Made by a program: the position numbers and the translations under genes | Source of the DNA: Siniperca chuatsi | Taxonomy: Eukaryota; Chordata; Actinopteri; Centrarchiformes; Sinipercidae | Assembly: GCF_020085105.1 (NCBI RefSeq) | Contig: NC_058062.1 | Coordinates: 9,459,445-9,523,444, forward strand | Reading direction: 5' to 3' | Length of the DNA: 64,000 nucleotides | The notes under the pieces: generated by a model | Database searches by the model: none | What the model was told of the DNA's origin: nothing | What the model saw: only the letters and a program-made list of their open reading frames with translations | Shown: positions 24,190 through 35,059 of the stretch, in pieces | How positions within the stretch are numbered: position 1 is the first letter of the stretch | How the letters are laid out: each line of letters opens with the position of its first letter

Positions 24190-25070
24190 TATGATAAATA
24201 AATGGTTTGCCCGCCATTGACAAAGAGATACTAGAAAATAGTTTAGGTATCCAAATGCACACTTCAGAATTAAACTTCAGAGCACAAAGGATGTTAATAA
24301 AAATTCAGAAAAAGAAAAAAATAATAGTTTTGTTGTGCCTGATTTTTGCAATGTTACGTAGGTGAAAGAAGGCAGTCCTTGAAGTTTGTTTCATGTGGGA
24401 GTTAAAGGATAAACCCTGATGATCAAAGATAACTCAGAGGTTCCTTACAGTGGTGCTGGAGACCAGGGCAATGCAATCTAGAGTCACTACATCTTTAGAT
24501 AATGTGTCTCGGAGGTGTCTGGGGCCAAGTAGGCCTACAATAACTTCAGTTTTGTCTGAGTTCAACATCAGAAAGCTGCTGGTCATCAAGGTTTTTATGT
24601 CCCTAAGGCATGCTTGAAGTTTAGTTAACTGGTTAGTTTCATCTGTCTTGATCAATAGATATAACTGGGTATCATCTGCATAACAATGAAAGTTTATGGA
24701 GTGTTTCCTAATAATATTGCCAAGAGGAAGCATATATATGGTGAATAGAGTCAGTCCAAGCACAGAACCTTGTGGAACTCACTTGGACTAACTTTGGCGT
24801 GCGCGGAGGACTCACCGTTAACATGTACAAACTGAGATCGATCTGATAGATAGGATATAAACCAGCTTAGTGCGGCTCCTTTAATGCCAATTACATGTTC
24901 CAGTCTCTGTAATTGGATGTGATGGTCAATGGTATCGAACGCAGCACTAAGATCTAACAAGACAAGTACAGAGACAAGTCCATTGTCTGATGCAATTAAA
25001 AGGTCATTTGTAATTTTCACCAGTGCTGTCTCTGTGCTATGATGCACTCTAAATCCTGATTGAAAATCAA
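24190..25070 (-). mobile_element. L2-type LINE fragment, reverse transcriptase region
   Basis: Minus-strand frames encode VHHSTETALVKITNDLLIAS and LVLLDLSAAFDTIDHH (25047-24751), then FHCYADDTQLYLLIKTDETN (24763-24434), the classic L2/CR1 reverse transcriptase blocks with the YADD active site. The frame shifts between the two parts and the PQGSVLGP block is damaged, so it is inactive. It begins with FQSGFRVHH-type sequence right at the outer edge of the large inverted repeat (about 25078). Confidence 0.8.
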
Positions 25071-25077
25071 CAACGAC

Positions 25078-26816
25078 AACAAAGATGTCGACAGTTCAGC
25101 TATCTCTATCAACTCCGCAGGACTGTAGGTAAGAAACCACCAAGTGAATAATATTCTGAATATTCAAGTTTGTCTTCTTGTTTTAATTCTCATACCTAAA
25201 AGACTAAAAATGCTAACGTTAGCAGGTAGAAAATGCGTGGTCTCAGGGTTCTATTTAATTTAGATAATTAGCTAAATTAATGGTATCGTAACAGCAAGTG
25301 TTTAATCTAGGAGAACTGTTATTGTAGTGGTAACGTTAGCCGTAGTCAATCAGATTATTCGACAATGAAAAATACAGCATTAATTTATGTTAGCTAGCTG
25401 CCATCCTGGGCTAGTCTGCAAGCAACATTAGCTGCTTAATGCAACCGCTAATTTATGTTATGTAGCTTGAATGATTTTAAAGCTCCCAACTCCCACCTGA
25501 AATTATGATGCTAACGGTCGAGTCAAATCTTTGTTAACTGCTCTGAATAGTTACCACAGAGTGGCTACTGGCTAGCGAACTGAAAGGGGCTTTATCAGAT
25601 GCTATTTTTGTGAATAGCAGCACTGTTGCCATGGATTATGTAACATTATTGATGATATCTACAGGTACACTAGCTATTTTACAACAATTAATCATTAAAG
25701 AGCATAAAAGCTAATGTACAGGGCTTTTATTTACCTTAATAAGAGCAGCAGGCCTTATGGAGACAAGCTATTATCGGACAGGCCATTATCTTTTCAGGAA
25801 GGTACAGTATGTCTAAAACGCATAGTCATTTATTTCATTTAGTGACAAAAAATATTACTGTTAGCCTTTTCTACACTTCTATATTGATTTCATGCTGAAA
25901 CTATGCTTTATGAATTTCCAACTTTGTTGATTTGTCTTCAGGTACACTTTTTCTGACACAGAAGCTTGAAACCTTGGAGAACTCAGCAGGGGGGCTAGGA
26001 GAAGGAGCTCTCACACCTCAGACAGCAGCGGACCACAGTTGGAGGGAGACCAGTGTCGCGAGGCCATATCTCGACTGAAACACAGCACAGACAATGAACA
26101 GATCTTCCTGAAAATGAGTGCAACCTTCCAGCACAGACAAAATTTGATCCACAATCCTGAGCAATGCAACACAGTGCTTACAGTGGTCTGCTTGACCACC
26201 TCATCCAGTCTGCAGAGGGGAACCCCGATGACGAGGTCCCAGGTAAATGATTGACATTAAATAAAAATAAAGTAAAGTGAGTAAAAATTATGCTGAATTT
26301 TGCTCATTGCCTGTTGTCAGTCTCACATTTCTACTGACCTTTTGCTTATTACCAGTTATCAGACTCAACAAATCTGTTGCTGTTTTCCATAGTTTTGCCC
26401 ATTTCCAAGCTTTGCATTGACTGTGCCACATCTTTTTATAATAAATGCACTGCTGTAGAAATAATGTGTGATCAGTATTACCACCATTTGTATAGAATAC
26501 CAAGGCACACTGGATTCCTTTCACTTGAGGTCATTCATTGTTCCCCAACCCCTTGTGTACAACGAGGCCCAGCCTTCCTCACTCAAGACATGCCTGAGAC
26601 AAGAGTGGCTGTATTCCAGGTAGAACAGTGCACTGGAGGAAATAATATAAGACTCAACTGATCTTTTCTAACCTTATTAAATAACTAACATGAAAAGCAT
26701 TTTATAAAATTGATTAACATGTAAAAATGAATAAGTGACATGTCTTTATGTCAAGGTTACAGCCATGACTCTAGTTTTCCCTTATGTTTCCTTGTGTTCC
26801 CCCTCCCTGATGTCTC
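25078..26816 (+). repeat. Left arm of a large inverted repeat
   Basis: This arm reads as the reverse complement of 27918-29260. Matching positions sum to about 54733 near the middle of the arm, for example 26039-26254 with 28694-28479, which encode the same 71-residue frame. It carries about 375 bp (roughly 25395-25770) missing from the right arm. Two exon-like pieces can be seen. One ends AACTCCGCAGGACTG before GTAAG (near 25130). The other, after TTGTCTTCAG near 25942, encodes QCREAISRLKHSTDNEQIFL and ends with a donor near 26243. In the second the frame breaks, because a different frame carries LDHLIQSAEGNPDDEVP. I do not firmly recognise the source gene; the KMSATFQHRQNLIHNPE stretch resembles a multicopy fish hypothetical protein family. 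Confidence 0.85.
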
Positions 26817-27917
26817 TGGTGCTTACCTGTCTGTCTCTCTGTGTGTATGTGTGGTGCTCCTTCCCCGACTCCCCTGGCATTCTGCTGATTACACACACCT
26901 GCCTTCCTCACGCTCATAATGCTGTAGTTATATATGCTTCAGGGCTCTCTCGTGATTCTAGTGTTCTGTTTCTACATGTGATTTTTCCTGCCTAATCGTG
27001 TGTCTCTTTTGTTCTAGGATCATACCTCACCTGTCTGTCTGCTCTTAACCCATCATCCACCAGTCATTTCCAGCTAGCCACACCATTCCCTCTTACTCAT
27101 CCACCTTGCTCCTGTCCCTCCAGCCATACCTCACTTCCCTCCGCCTCTGCCACCTGTCTCCCTGCTCATTCCACCTCCAGTTCCCGCTTCCCTTACAATA
27201 AATACCATTTTCATCTACGTCTGCGTAATCTGTAAATCTTAACACTTAAAGAATGTTTGCAAGCCCTTAAAAAGTATTCAATTGTCTTAAATTTATTTTT
27301 GTTCATACAGGTGTCTAATACATCATGACAGAATATATCATGGTGATAAAAGTCTGCAAAGTGTCCTTTTCTTGGACCAACATTTGGACGAATGTCAATG
27401 TTGTCGTTAGGATAATTGTAGAAATGTCAAGTAGCTAAGAATACAACTTGCATGTGCTTACTTGTGTGGCAAACACAAAAATAAGCAGTGGTCTTAAATG
27501 TTATTCTAAGAAGCATTTAATATGTTTAAAAAGCCTTAAATTGAACTTGTGCCTGCAGATGTCCTATTTTAATATGTGGGGTTCCTAACTGAAATGTAGT
27601 TCACCGCTGGAAAAAGACAAAAATACTATATGGTTGTTTCTGTCTTGGAACTACTACAATGCAAGACAATGTATATTTTACTGACAAGCAGTTTTGGGTG
27701 TATTAATTTAGTTCTTGTGCACTTATAAGAAATATACTAGGGAGGAGGTAGTCATGATATTCTGTCAATATGCTGCAGTTGATGCTTATGATGGTAGAGG
27801 TCATAATTATGGTGATGAGAGGTACTGTATATTATACTAGCACTTATGCTTTGGGGGACCTGCTAAACACAAAGTACAGCTGATGGGAATGTCATAAATT
27901 TTGGAAGTAACGTTCTA
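26817..27917. other. Spacer between the inverted repeat arms
   Basis: Single-copy within the window. The left half (to about 27240) is C/T-rich with many CCTGTCTGTCTG-like and CCACCTG-like pieces and looks like an end fragment of a fish transposon. The right half is AT-rich and includes ACAAAGTACAGCTGATGGGAATG near 27870-27892, a piece of a common fish interspersed repeat. No exon was recognised, including a search for a membrane exon for gene D. Confidence 0.5.
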
Positions 27918-29260
27918 GACATCAGGGAGGGGGAACACAAGGAAACATAAGGGAAAACTAGAGTCATGGCTGTAACCTTGACATAAAGACATGTCACTTA
28001 TTCATTTTTACATGTTAATCAATTTTATAAAATGCTTTCCATGTTAGTTATTTAATAAGGTTAGAAAAGATCAGTTGAGTCTTATATTATTTCCTCCAGT
28101 GCACTGTTCTACCTGGAATACAGCCACTCTTGTCTCAGGCATGTCTTGAGTGAGGAAGGCTGGGCCTCGTTGTACACAAGGGGTTGGGGAACAATGAATG
28201 ACCTCAAGTGAAAGGAATCCAGTGTGCCTTGGTATTCTATACAAATGGTGGTAATACTGATCACACATTATTTCTACAGCAGTGCATTTATTATAAAAAG
28301 ATGTGGCACAGTCAATGCAAAGCTTGGAAATGGGCAAAAACTATGGAAAACAGCAACAGATTTGTTGAGTCTGATAACTGGTAATAAGCAAAAGGTCAGT
28401 AGAAATGTGAGACTGACAACAGGCAATGAGCAAAATTCAGCATAATTTTTACTCACTTTACTTTATTTTTATTTAATGTCAATCATTTACCTGGGACCTC
28501 GTCATCGGGGTTCCCCTCTGCAGACTGGATGAGGTGGTCAAGCAGACCACTGTAAGCACTGTGTTGCATTGCTCAGGATTGTGGATCAAATTTTGTCTGT
28601 GCTGGAAGGTTGCACTCATTTTCAGGAAGATCTGTTCATTGTCTGTGCTGTGTTTCAGTCGAGATATGGCCTCGCGACACTGGTCTCCCTCCAACTGTGG
28701 TCCGCTGCTGTCTGAGGTGTGAGAGCTCCTTCTCCTAGCCCCCCTGCTGAGTTCTCCAAGGTTTCAAGCTTCTGTGTCAGAAAAAGTGTACCTGAAGACA
28801 AATCAACAAAGTTGGAAATTCATAAAGCATAGTTTCAGCATGAAATCAATATAGAAGTGTAGAAAAGGCTAACAGTAATATTTTTTGTCACTAAATGAGA
28901 TACATGACCTTGCATTTTAGACATACTGTACCTTCCTGAAAAGATAATGGCCTGTAAATTAATGCTGTATTTTTCATTTTCAAATAATCTTATTGACTAC
29001 GGCTAACGTTACCGCTACAATAACGGTTCTCCTAGATTAAACACTTGCTGTTATTATATCATTAATATAGCTAATTATCTAAACTAAACAGAACCTTGAC
29101 ACCACGCATTTTCTACCTGCTAACGTTTGCATTTTTAGTCTTTTAGTTATAAGATTTAAAACAAGACACCCTTGAATATTCAGAATATTATTCACTTGGT
29201 GGTTTCTTACCAACAGTCCTGCGGAGTTGGTAGTGATAGCTGAAATGTCGACATCTGTAA
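27918..29260 (-). repeat. Right arm of the large inverted repeat
   Basis: Reverse complement of the left arm (25078-26816) with few differences. One is an extra T in a T-run (seen near 28335 here and 26393 there), and another is the absence of the roughly 375-bp block, so the arm jumps from ATTAATTTA to CAGGCC near 28955. In the first exon-like piece this arm reads CTGTTG before GTAAG where the left arm reads CTGTAG, a stop. By eye the arms are well above 90 percent identical, which points to a recent duplication or ongoing gene conversion. Confidence 0.85.
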
Positions 29261-29759
29261 CCGTCTTCACGAAACTTTTCGACCTCCTACTACAAAAAGT
29301 TCCTACTTGTACCCCGACTTCATGAAGAAGCCGTTGTCTGACGACACATAACAATGGCAGCACCTATGGAAGCGCACATTAGGCTACATTTCAATAAATA
29401 GGGGAGGGGGGTAGGATGTATTTGTAGACTACAGTATTGTATTGGGCTAGTGAATGGAATATGAAGATACGTTTCCGAGTATAAAAGTGCCGTAAAATAA
29501 TATGTATAATGGCGTCTGTTCATGCGTCGTTGTTTCCTCTGTTTCGTTTATATGCAAGCAGGCTGCACTGCTGAGAGTTCAGTTTTGTGTACACTTGCCA
29601 AAGCAGCAGCAGTTTGTCACGGTCAGCCCTGTTTTTTGTTTACGTTTTACGTCATACACCGGGAATGCTTTGAGGTCGGACATTTCAACTGGGAAATTCC
29701 GACCTCCAATATTGTCTGGAACGCGGCATAAGAGAGTAATCTCATTGTTCTGTCCCCAG
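29261..29759. other. Stretch between the inverted repeat and the tyk2-like exon
   Basis: I looked on the plus strand for the tyk2 exon that should precede the one at 29760 (encoding the start of the kinase domain up to GEG) and did not find it. The sequence has AT-rich parts and a repeat-like stretch with GAGGTCGGACATTTC and GGGAAATTCC (29691-29700) that forms a short inverted pair with GGTCGGA and TCCGACC. Confidence 0.4.
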
Positions 29760-29949
29760 GGTCACTTTGGAAAGGTGACTCTCTACTTGTATGACCCGGC
29801 CAACGACGGGACAGGAGAGCGCGTGGCAGTGAAGGCTTTGAAACAAGAGGATGGTCATGTCCCTGAGGGCTGGATGAAGGAGATTGAGATCCTGAAGTCC
29901 CTTTATCACAGCAACATTGTCAAGTACAAGGGCTGTTGTACTGAACTGG
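29760..29949 (+). pseudogene. tyk2: Isolated TYK2 kinase-domain (JH1) exon
   Basis: One 190-nt exon with an intact CCCCAG acceptor and GTGAGT donor, open throughout. It encodes [19 protein letters not shown], then [13 protein letters not shown] and [20 protein letters not shown], ending GCCTEL. This is the TYK2/JAK glycine loop, the VAVK lysine and the alpha-C helix glutamate, closest by eye to TYK2 (NDGTGE, YHEHIIKYKGCC in human). The exons that should lie on either side are not seen within several hundred bases, and it is on the strand opposite to the nearby ICAM-like genes. It is therefore most likely a duplicated or orphaned fragment. A real tyk2 gene would be expected beyond the left edge, next to cdc37, from human gene order. 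Confidence 0.85.
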
Positions 29950-30397
29950 GTGAGTCCTCAGCTGTTATCTGTCTGCTTCAAAAATGTTTATTGAAATACA
30001 CGTCAGCATACATTCTCTGCATGTGCAAAGGAATTCTTGCTCAATACTCTCTTTTTATCTCACAGTGCTCAGTGGATGATTCAGGGAATTGATTTTTGGT
30101 CCCTGTTGTTCCTCTGTAAATACTGAAAAGTGCAACACTGCTTTCACTGTATGTCAATATTTTGAGCTTTCAACACAAAGCATGCTGAGCAACACAGCTT
30201 CTTCTGCACCAGGACAGGCAACAGGTCAGTCTTTCCTTTTTGAAAAGTAATGTGAATAGGAGGATAAAAGCACTGTTGCATTGTCCATTGACAGGAGGAC
30301 AAGCTGCGCCACCAATACGATGATAGATAAGCTTTTTAAATGATTGCATTAGCCTACTGATTACATTAAAATGGTAGATACATAATATTGACCCTAC

Positions 30398-33300
30398 CTT
30401 TTACAGTGACTCTGGCTGTTTTAGAGACATTTCCTCTGTCATTCCAGGCATGGCATGTGTAAGAGCCCATGTTGTATGCAGTAGCATTGTGGATGAGCAG
30501 ACGGGACACTCCATCTTCATTTTCCTCCATCACATTGGCAGTCCGGTAATAATTCCAGAAATATTTTGGGCGTGGGTTGCCCGTGGAGGAGCACTTCAGC
30601 CACATAGATGAACCAACGTCGACTTCAGAGTCTTCAAGCTCAACTATCTGTGATGGTGGGTCTACATACAACAATTTAAACAGTATAAGAGAAAAAGCAA
30701 ATGCACCAGTGTCACATACTGAATCACATGCTAATAGTAGGTATTTAGGATTTTCATAAAAATAACTTACATATGACATTAATCTCCACTTTGAGGCTGA
30801 CAGTTGACAGATTGTTTGAAGCTGTGATCAAGTACTGCCCTGTATCACTTCTTGTTAGGTTCTCTGGAAGTTCCACCTCCTCGCCATCTTTGTACCAGAT
30901 CGTCTCAGGTTTAGGATAGCCTTCAACAGTGCAGGTGAGGTTGTGGGGAGCATACTCCAGTGCAGTGTAATTGCTTGGACACATCAACTCTGGTCCATCT
31001 GAAAGCAAAAACACTTTGTACTTCACACTTACAGTGGAGTAACTATACATCACCTAGCCAATGGTGGAATGTAACAAAGTAGCCTATATTTCTATTCCAT
31101 TGCATTTTGGTGGCAAATATTGTAATTTTTTTGTAAATTCACTACATTTATCAGATGGTTTACTAGTTACTTTGCAGATTAGGATTTTACATACAAAACA
31201 TATGATCAATTTATATAATATGATAAATTAAACTACCCAACAGTATATAAAGTTGTTCAAATAAGCTCTACCTCAGTCAACTACAACAGTAAAATGCTGC
31301 TTACACATTAATGCCTTAATAATCCAAAAATATAATACATGTAATAATAATAATAATAATAATAAATAATACAACACTTTGGCCATTCTGCATGAGTACT
31401 TTTGAATTTTATACTTTAAATATATTTTGCTGAAAATACTTCTATACTGTTACTTCAGTAACATTTTATAGATCTAAGTACTTCTTCCACCACTACAGGT
31501 AGCACCCTAATAGCAGCTAGACCAAGCTTTATTTGTTTTAACCAGCAATTTGCAAATAATAAACGCTACAAAAAAGACAGTGTTACAGAAAACATCCTGG
31601 AGATACGACAAAAATGAAAAGTGGAACCCAAAGAGTCTCTCTGTAAAATATACTGTATGTGCAAAATGATTTGACAAATGACAAAAAACATAATTCCCAA
31701 AACAAAATGTTTTTCCTCTTCATGCTCATGTGGGCGCCTGGCTGTTTGTGCTGATGACTGGATGTGACACTCACACAATACAAGAACCCAGAGTTCCTTT
31801 TGGGTGAAGGACAAGCCCCCAGCTTCAATGGTGTACAGCCCTGCATTCTCCCGGCTCAGAGGGACGGTCGGATCTGTGGGCTGTCCATCTTTCAGCCATC
31901 TGACAAACTGGGTGGGACTTCCTGTCACAGAGCAAAGCTTCTCCAAAGGTTCTCCTTCCAGTACTTCAGGACTAGAACATTGTACATCTGGTCCAACTAA
32001 ACAGAAGCAGACACAGCAAATATTTATACTATTTTGCTTTTATTTAACAGATGAAAATCAGTTAAGACACAAATGAGGCATGAGAAGTGACTGAAATATT
32101 GGTGTTTTCCCCTTTTAGACATGTATGGTCTTGCTGGGCCAAGATCATTTACAGCTTCATTACCAGAAAAACTAGTAGAACCTATTATAGTTTAGTTAAA
32201 AAAAATAGAGCTGCAACTAATGATTCTTTTCATGTTCGATCAATCTGATGATTATTTTCACGATTTAACTGTTTAATCGTTTTGGTCTATAAAACATCAC
32301 AGAACAGTGAAAAATGCAATAGTCACAATAGTCTAGAGCTCAAGGTGACATCATTAAATGTCTTGGTTTGTCTGACCAACAGTCTAACACCCAAAGACAT
32401 TCAGCTTACTATAGTAAGAGGAGAAAAAGCGGCAAATCCTCACAATTTAGAAGCTAAAATGATAAAAAAAAAAAATGTTTGGGATTTCTTCTAAACAAAT
32501 TACTCAGACAATTAATAGATTATTAAAATAGTTTCTGATAAATTTTCTGTCGATCTACTAATCGCTTAATTGTTGCAGCTCTAGTGAAATTAATATAGAC
32601 AAATGTAAATCCAAACTCTGACATAACAGACATTCAAACTGATCATTTCAAATGACCTAAATAACCTAAATATGCCTTTAGGGACATTTCAATCACACAT
32701 GATATTGTGTACTTGTGTATATTGTGAACTTACAGTTAATTGTAATATTATACTCTTGTGAAGATACAATATGTTGTTCCTCCAGGTCCAAATGTGCCTC
32801 ACATCTAAATGCGACTCCGTCGTCTTGTCTAGTCGGTGTAAAGCTGAAGACAGATGACTGATTTACTGGTTTCTTACTGGGATTGTCAAAAGTGTCTGTA
32901 TAGACGATCTTATCTCCTTTGTACCACTTTACAGTGAGATTTTGAACAGGTGCTATTTTGGGGATGTCACATGTGAAGTTATATTGCTCGCTTTCGTTCA
33001 TCACACCATCTGAGCCACTGCTGGAGTTGATACTGATGGTTTCTGGGAATGCTGGAGAAAAAGTAGAGGTTATAAGACAAAGTCATAGTATCATTATTTT
33101 CTGTGCAAAAATAATTAAGACTTACTGTAAAGTATGACTTTTAAGCTCAAGAAGCACTGTTTAAATGTGTTAATTGGTGATGGGTTGATGTAGCATGAGG
33201 GGGAGATGTCCCATTCTGTTAGCCTCGGCACAGTCCAGCTCAAATGGTTGACCTTCTCTATACCTGTTCCTCCTTGTGGAGCCTCCCAGCCCATTCCTTC

Positions 33301-34883
33301 GAACAGGCTCTCAGATGTGCTGCAGTTGACTGAAACTGGGTCTCCATATCTCACCACAACACTGGCAGAGCTCAACTCAATGGGACAGGAGGCATGTACA
33401 CCTACAGTGTGGGAGTGTACTTGAGTCATATTTTCATAATTGCCACAAGAGAAACATATCATTGCAGTTTTGCCTTTTATGTAACTTAAAGGTAATTAAA
33501 AAGGGGGGTATTCAACAACTGCCTCCCACGTGGGTTTTGAGTGCATGCCCACAGTATAGACCCCATGGAAACTAGCCTAGTTCTGACTTCTGAAAAAATG
33601 TATTCATCCTTATTTTCAGTTAGCTCCATATCACATACTATACTATATATTTCCTTTTCAGAGGAGATATCTAGTGCAGTTATAAAAAAAAGAAAAACAC
33701 TTTAACTTTTTATTTTGCGCAACGTGTGGGCACAAAAAGCCTAATCTGGTCAGCAAAGAGCGAAAAGGACATGCTGAAAAAAACATCGCATCAAAAAACT
33801 GCGTAAGAAAGAATACTGTGGTGAAAATGACTAAATTAAATTACAGCGGAGACTTAGAGTTATTAAGACGGGGAAATAGTTCAGTAATTTGAAGTGGAAC
33901 CGCTACATGACCGAGCGCCCTCTCTTCCATGTCCGGCCATGGGTGCTGTCCCCGAACACAAAAGCCTTTCACTTGGTTCCTATACTGCTACCACAGCTGG
34001 TCTAAAACGACTTTATAAACAAACAATGAACAGTAAAAGTAACAAAAGTAGGAAAAGTGAATATCAGATGAATATATTTGACAATAAGTTTTGATGTGTT
34101 TCAGAAACTCTTGACTTGTTTTGATCTTTAGCCTACTGCTTTCAAAGAATCCCCATGATGACACTGTGGATTAAAGACGCTTTTCTGTGTGCAGCTGTTT
34201 ATTCTCAGTTTTCTCAACTCCTTATTTTAATTACACAATGTTCTGGTTTCTATTCATTTCTGTATGTCACAAGAGCTCAGGGAGACAGAAATAGGCTTAT
34301 TTTGAATATAAGAATATCTACACTTAATTTTACGTCTTCTGATTTAATATTTTCATTGTGGAAACCTTTAAAAAAAATTGGACTCAAAAGTTTTTAATGT
34401 TCCCTTGAGATTTCCTGAGGGATTATTCAATGTCTGTAAAAGATTGCTTCAGTCTCAGATTCAAACACATCTTTTGTAATAGCCATGTGAAATGTCTTTG
34501 CTATGGCAGCTTGCTCTCGGTGCATTCACTGAACTGGCAGTCTGTTTCTTTTCATAGGCCGTTATATCGTTCCCTTCTGGTTAAAACGAAGCAATGCACC
34601 CATGGCATGTAACAGTTTTACCTGTCGCTATTTTATTGTTAATGACCGCACGCTTGGTTGATTAAGCAGACATACAGCGTCTTCACATTTCAGCGTATTT
34701 CATACAGTGTTCATGGTTTATCATTAAAATATGCCCTCTGTGCAACGATAAGACATACATATACATTATATACATTATTAAGCATATAGACCACAATTTG
34801 AGCAAAGAAAGTGGAAACCGCCTACCTGCCGCACCGAGGAGGAGCCCCACGAAGAGTCGAACAAATGACTTACTTTCAATCAT
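30398..34883 (-). CDS. ICAM-like gene D, five Ig domains, 3' end not found
   Basis: Coding exons: 34883-34826 (signal peptide, MIESKSFVRLFVGLLLGAAG), 33401-33126 (D1), 33042-32734 (D2), 31996-31775 (D3), 30998-30771 (D4) and 30661-30398 (D5). All are phase 1 and joined without a break for 452 codons. D1 has SCPIELSSASVVVRYGDPV, GMGWEAPQGG with the conserved glutamate, and EWDISPSCY. D2 has YNFTCDIPKIAPVQNLTVKW. D3 and D4 keep the B-strand Cys and C-strand Trp but read GLYTIEA and GQYLITA where an Ig domain normally has YxC. D5 has LKCSSTGNPRPKYFW and SYTCHAWN, like D3 of genes A and B. No convincing membrane exon follows. Reading through the D5 donor stops after ten codons. A weak candidate exon after a GGCGCAG at 30304 would encode NSAFILLFTLLFKKER, too short for a normal helix. 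The domain count matches ICAM-1. Confidence 0.82.
31342..31366. repeat. TAA trinucleotide microsatellite
   Basis: About eight TAA units in the intron between D3 and D4 of gene D. Confidence 0.9.
32206..32583. mobile_element. MITE-like element with 12-bp terminal inverted repeats
   Basis: TAGAGCTGCAAC at 32206-32217 is the exact reverse complement of GTTGCAGCTCTA at 32572-32583. The 378-bp body is AT-rich and non-coding, with further internal complementarity near the ends (ACTAATGATTATTTT-type and AATCGCTTAATTG-type pieces). I do not see a clean target-site duplication. The form fits a non-autonomous DNA transposon common in fish. It sits in the intron between D2 and D3 of gene D. Confidence 0.7.
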
Positions 34884-34963
34884 TTGATTTGAACAATGTG
34901 CCTTCTGTCGTTTATTCCAGCTGTGGTCAGCTTTTCTGTCCTCATCCGTAGTAAACCAATGAA

Positions 34964-34972
34964 GGACATTCC
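34964..34972. promoter_or_regulatory. Possible kB-type site upstream of gene D
   Basis: GGACATTCC lies about 81 bp upstream of the gene D ATG and loosely fits a kB half-palindrome. It is weaker than the site upstream of gene A. A CT microsatellite follows at 35011. Confidence 0.25.
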
Positions 34973-35006
34973 GAGGAGAGGGAGAGATGCAGCCAAGACA
35001 CTAGTG

Positions 35007-35010
<4 letters not shown>

Positions 35011-35052
<42 letters not shown>
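35011..35052. repeat. TC dinucleotide microsatellite
   Basis: Twenty-one uninterrupted TC units, about 130 bp upstream of the gene D start codon (a GA tract on the gene D strand, possibly in its promoter). Confidence 0.95.
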
Positions 35053-35055
<3 letters not shown>

Positions 35056-35059
35056 CTTA

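Noticed and set aside
29691-29700. Perfect kB site GGGAAATTCC upstream of the tyk2-like exon
   Set aside because: It lies in a repeat-like inverted stretch and no active promoter or gene can be assigned to it.
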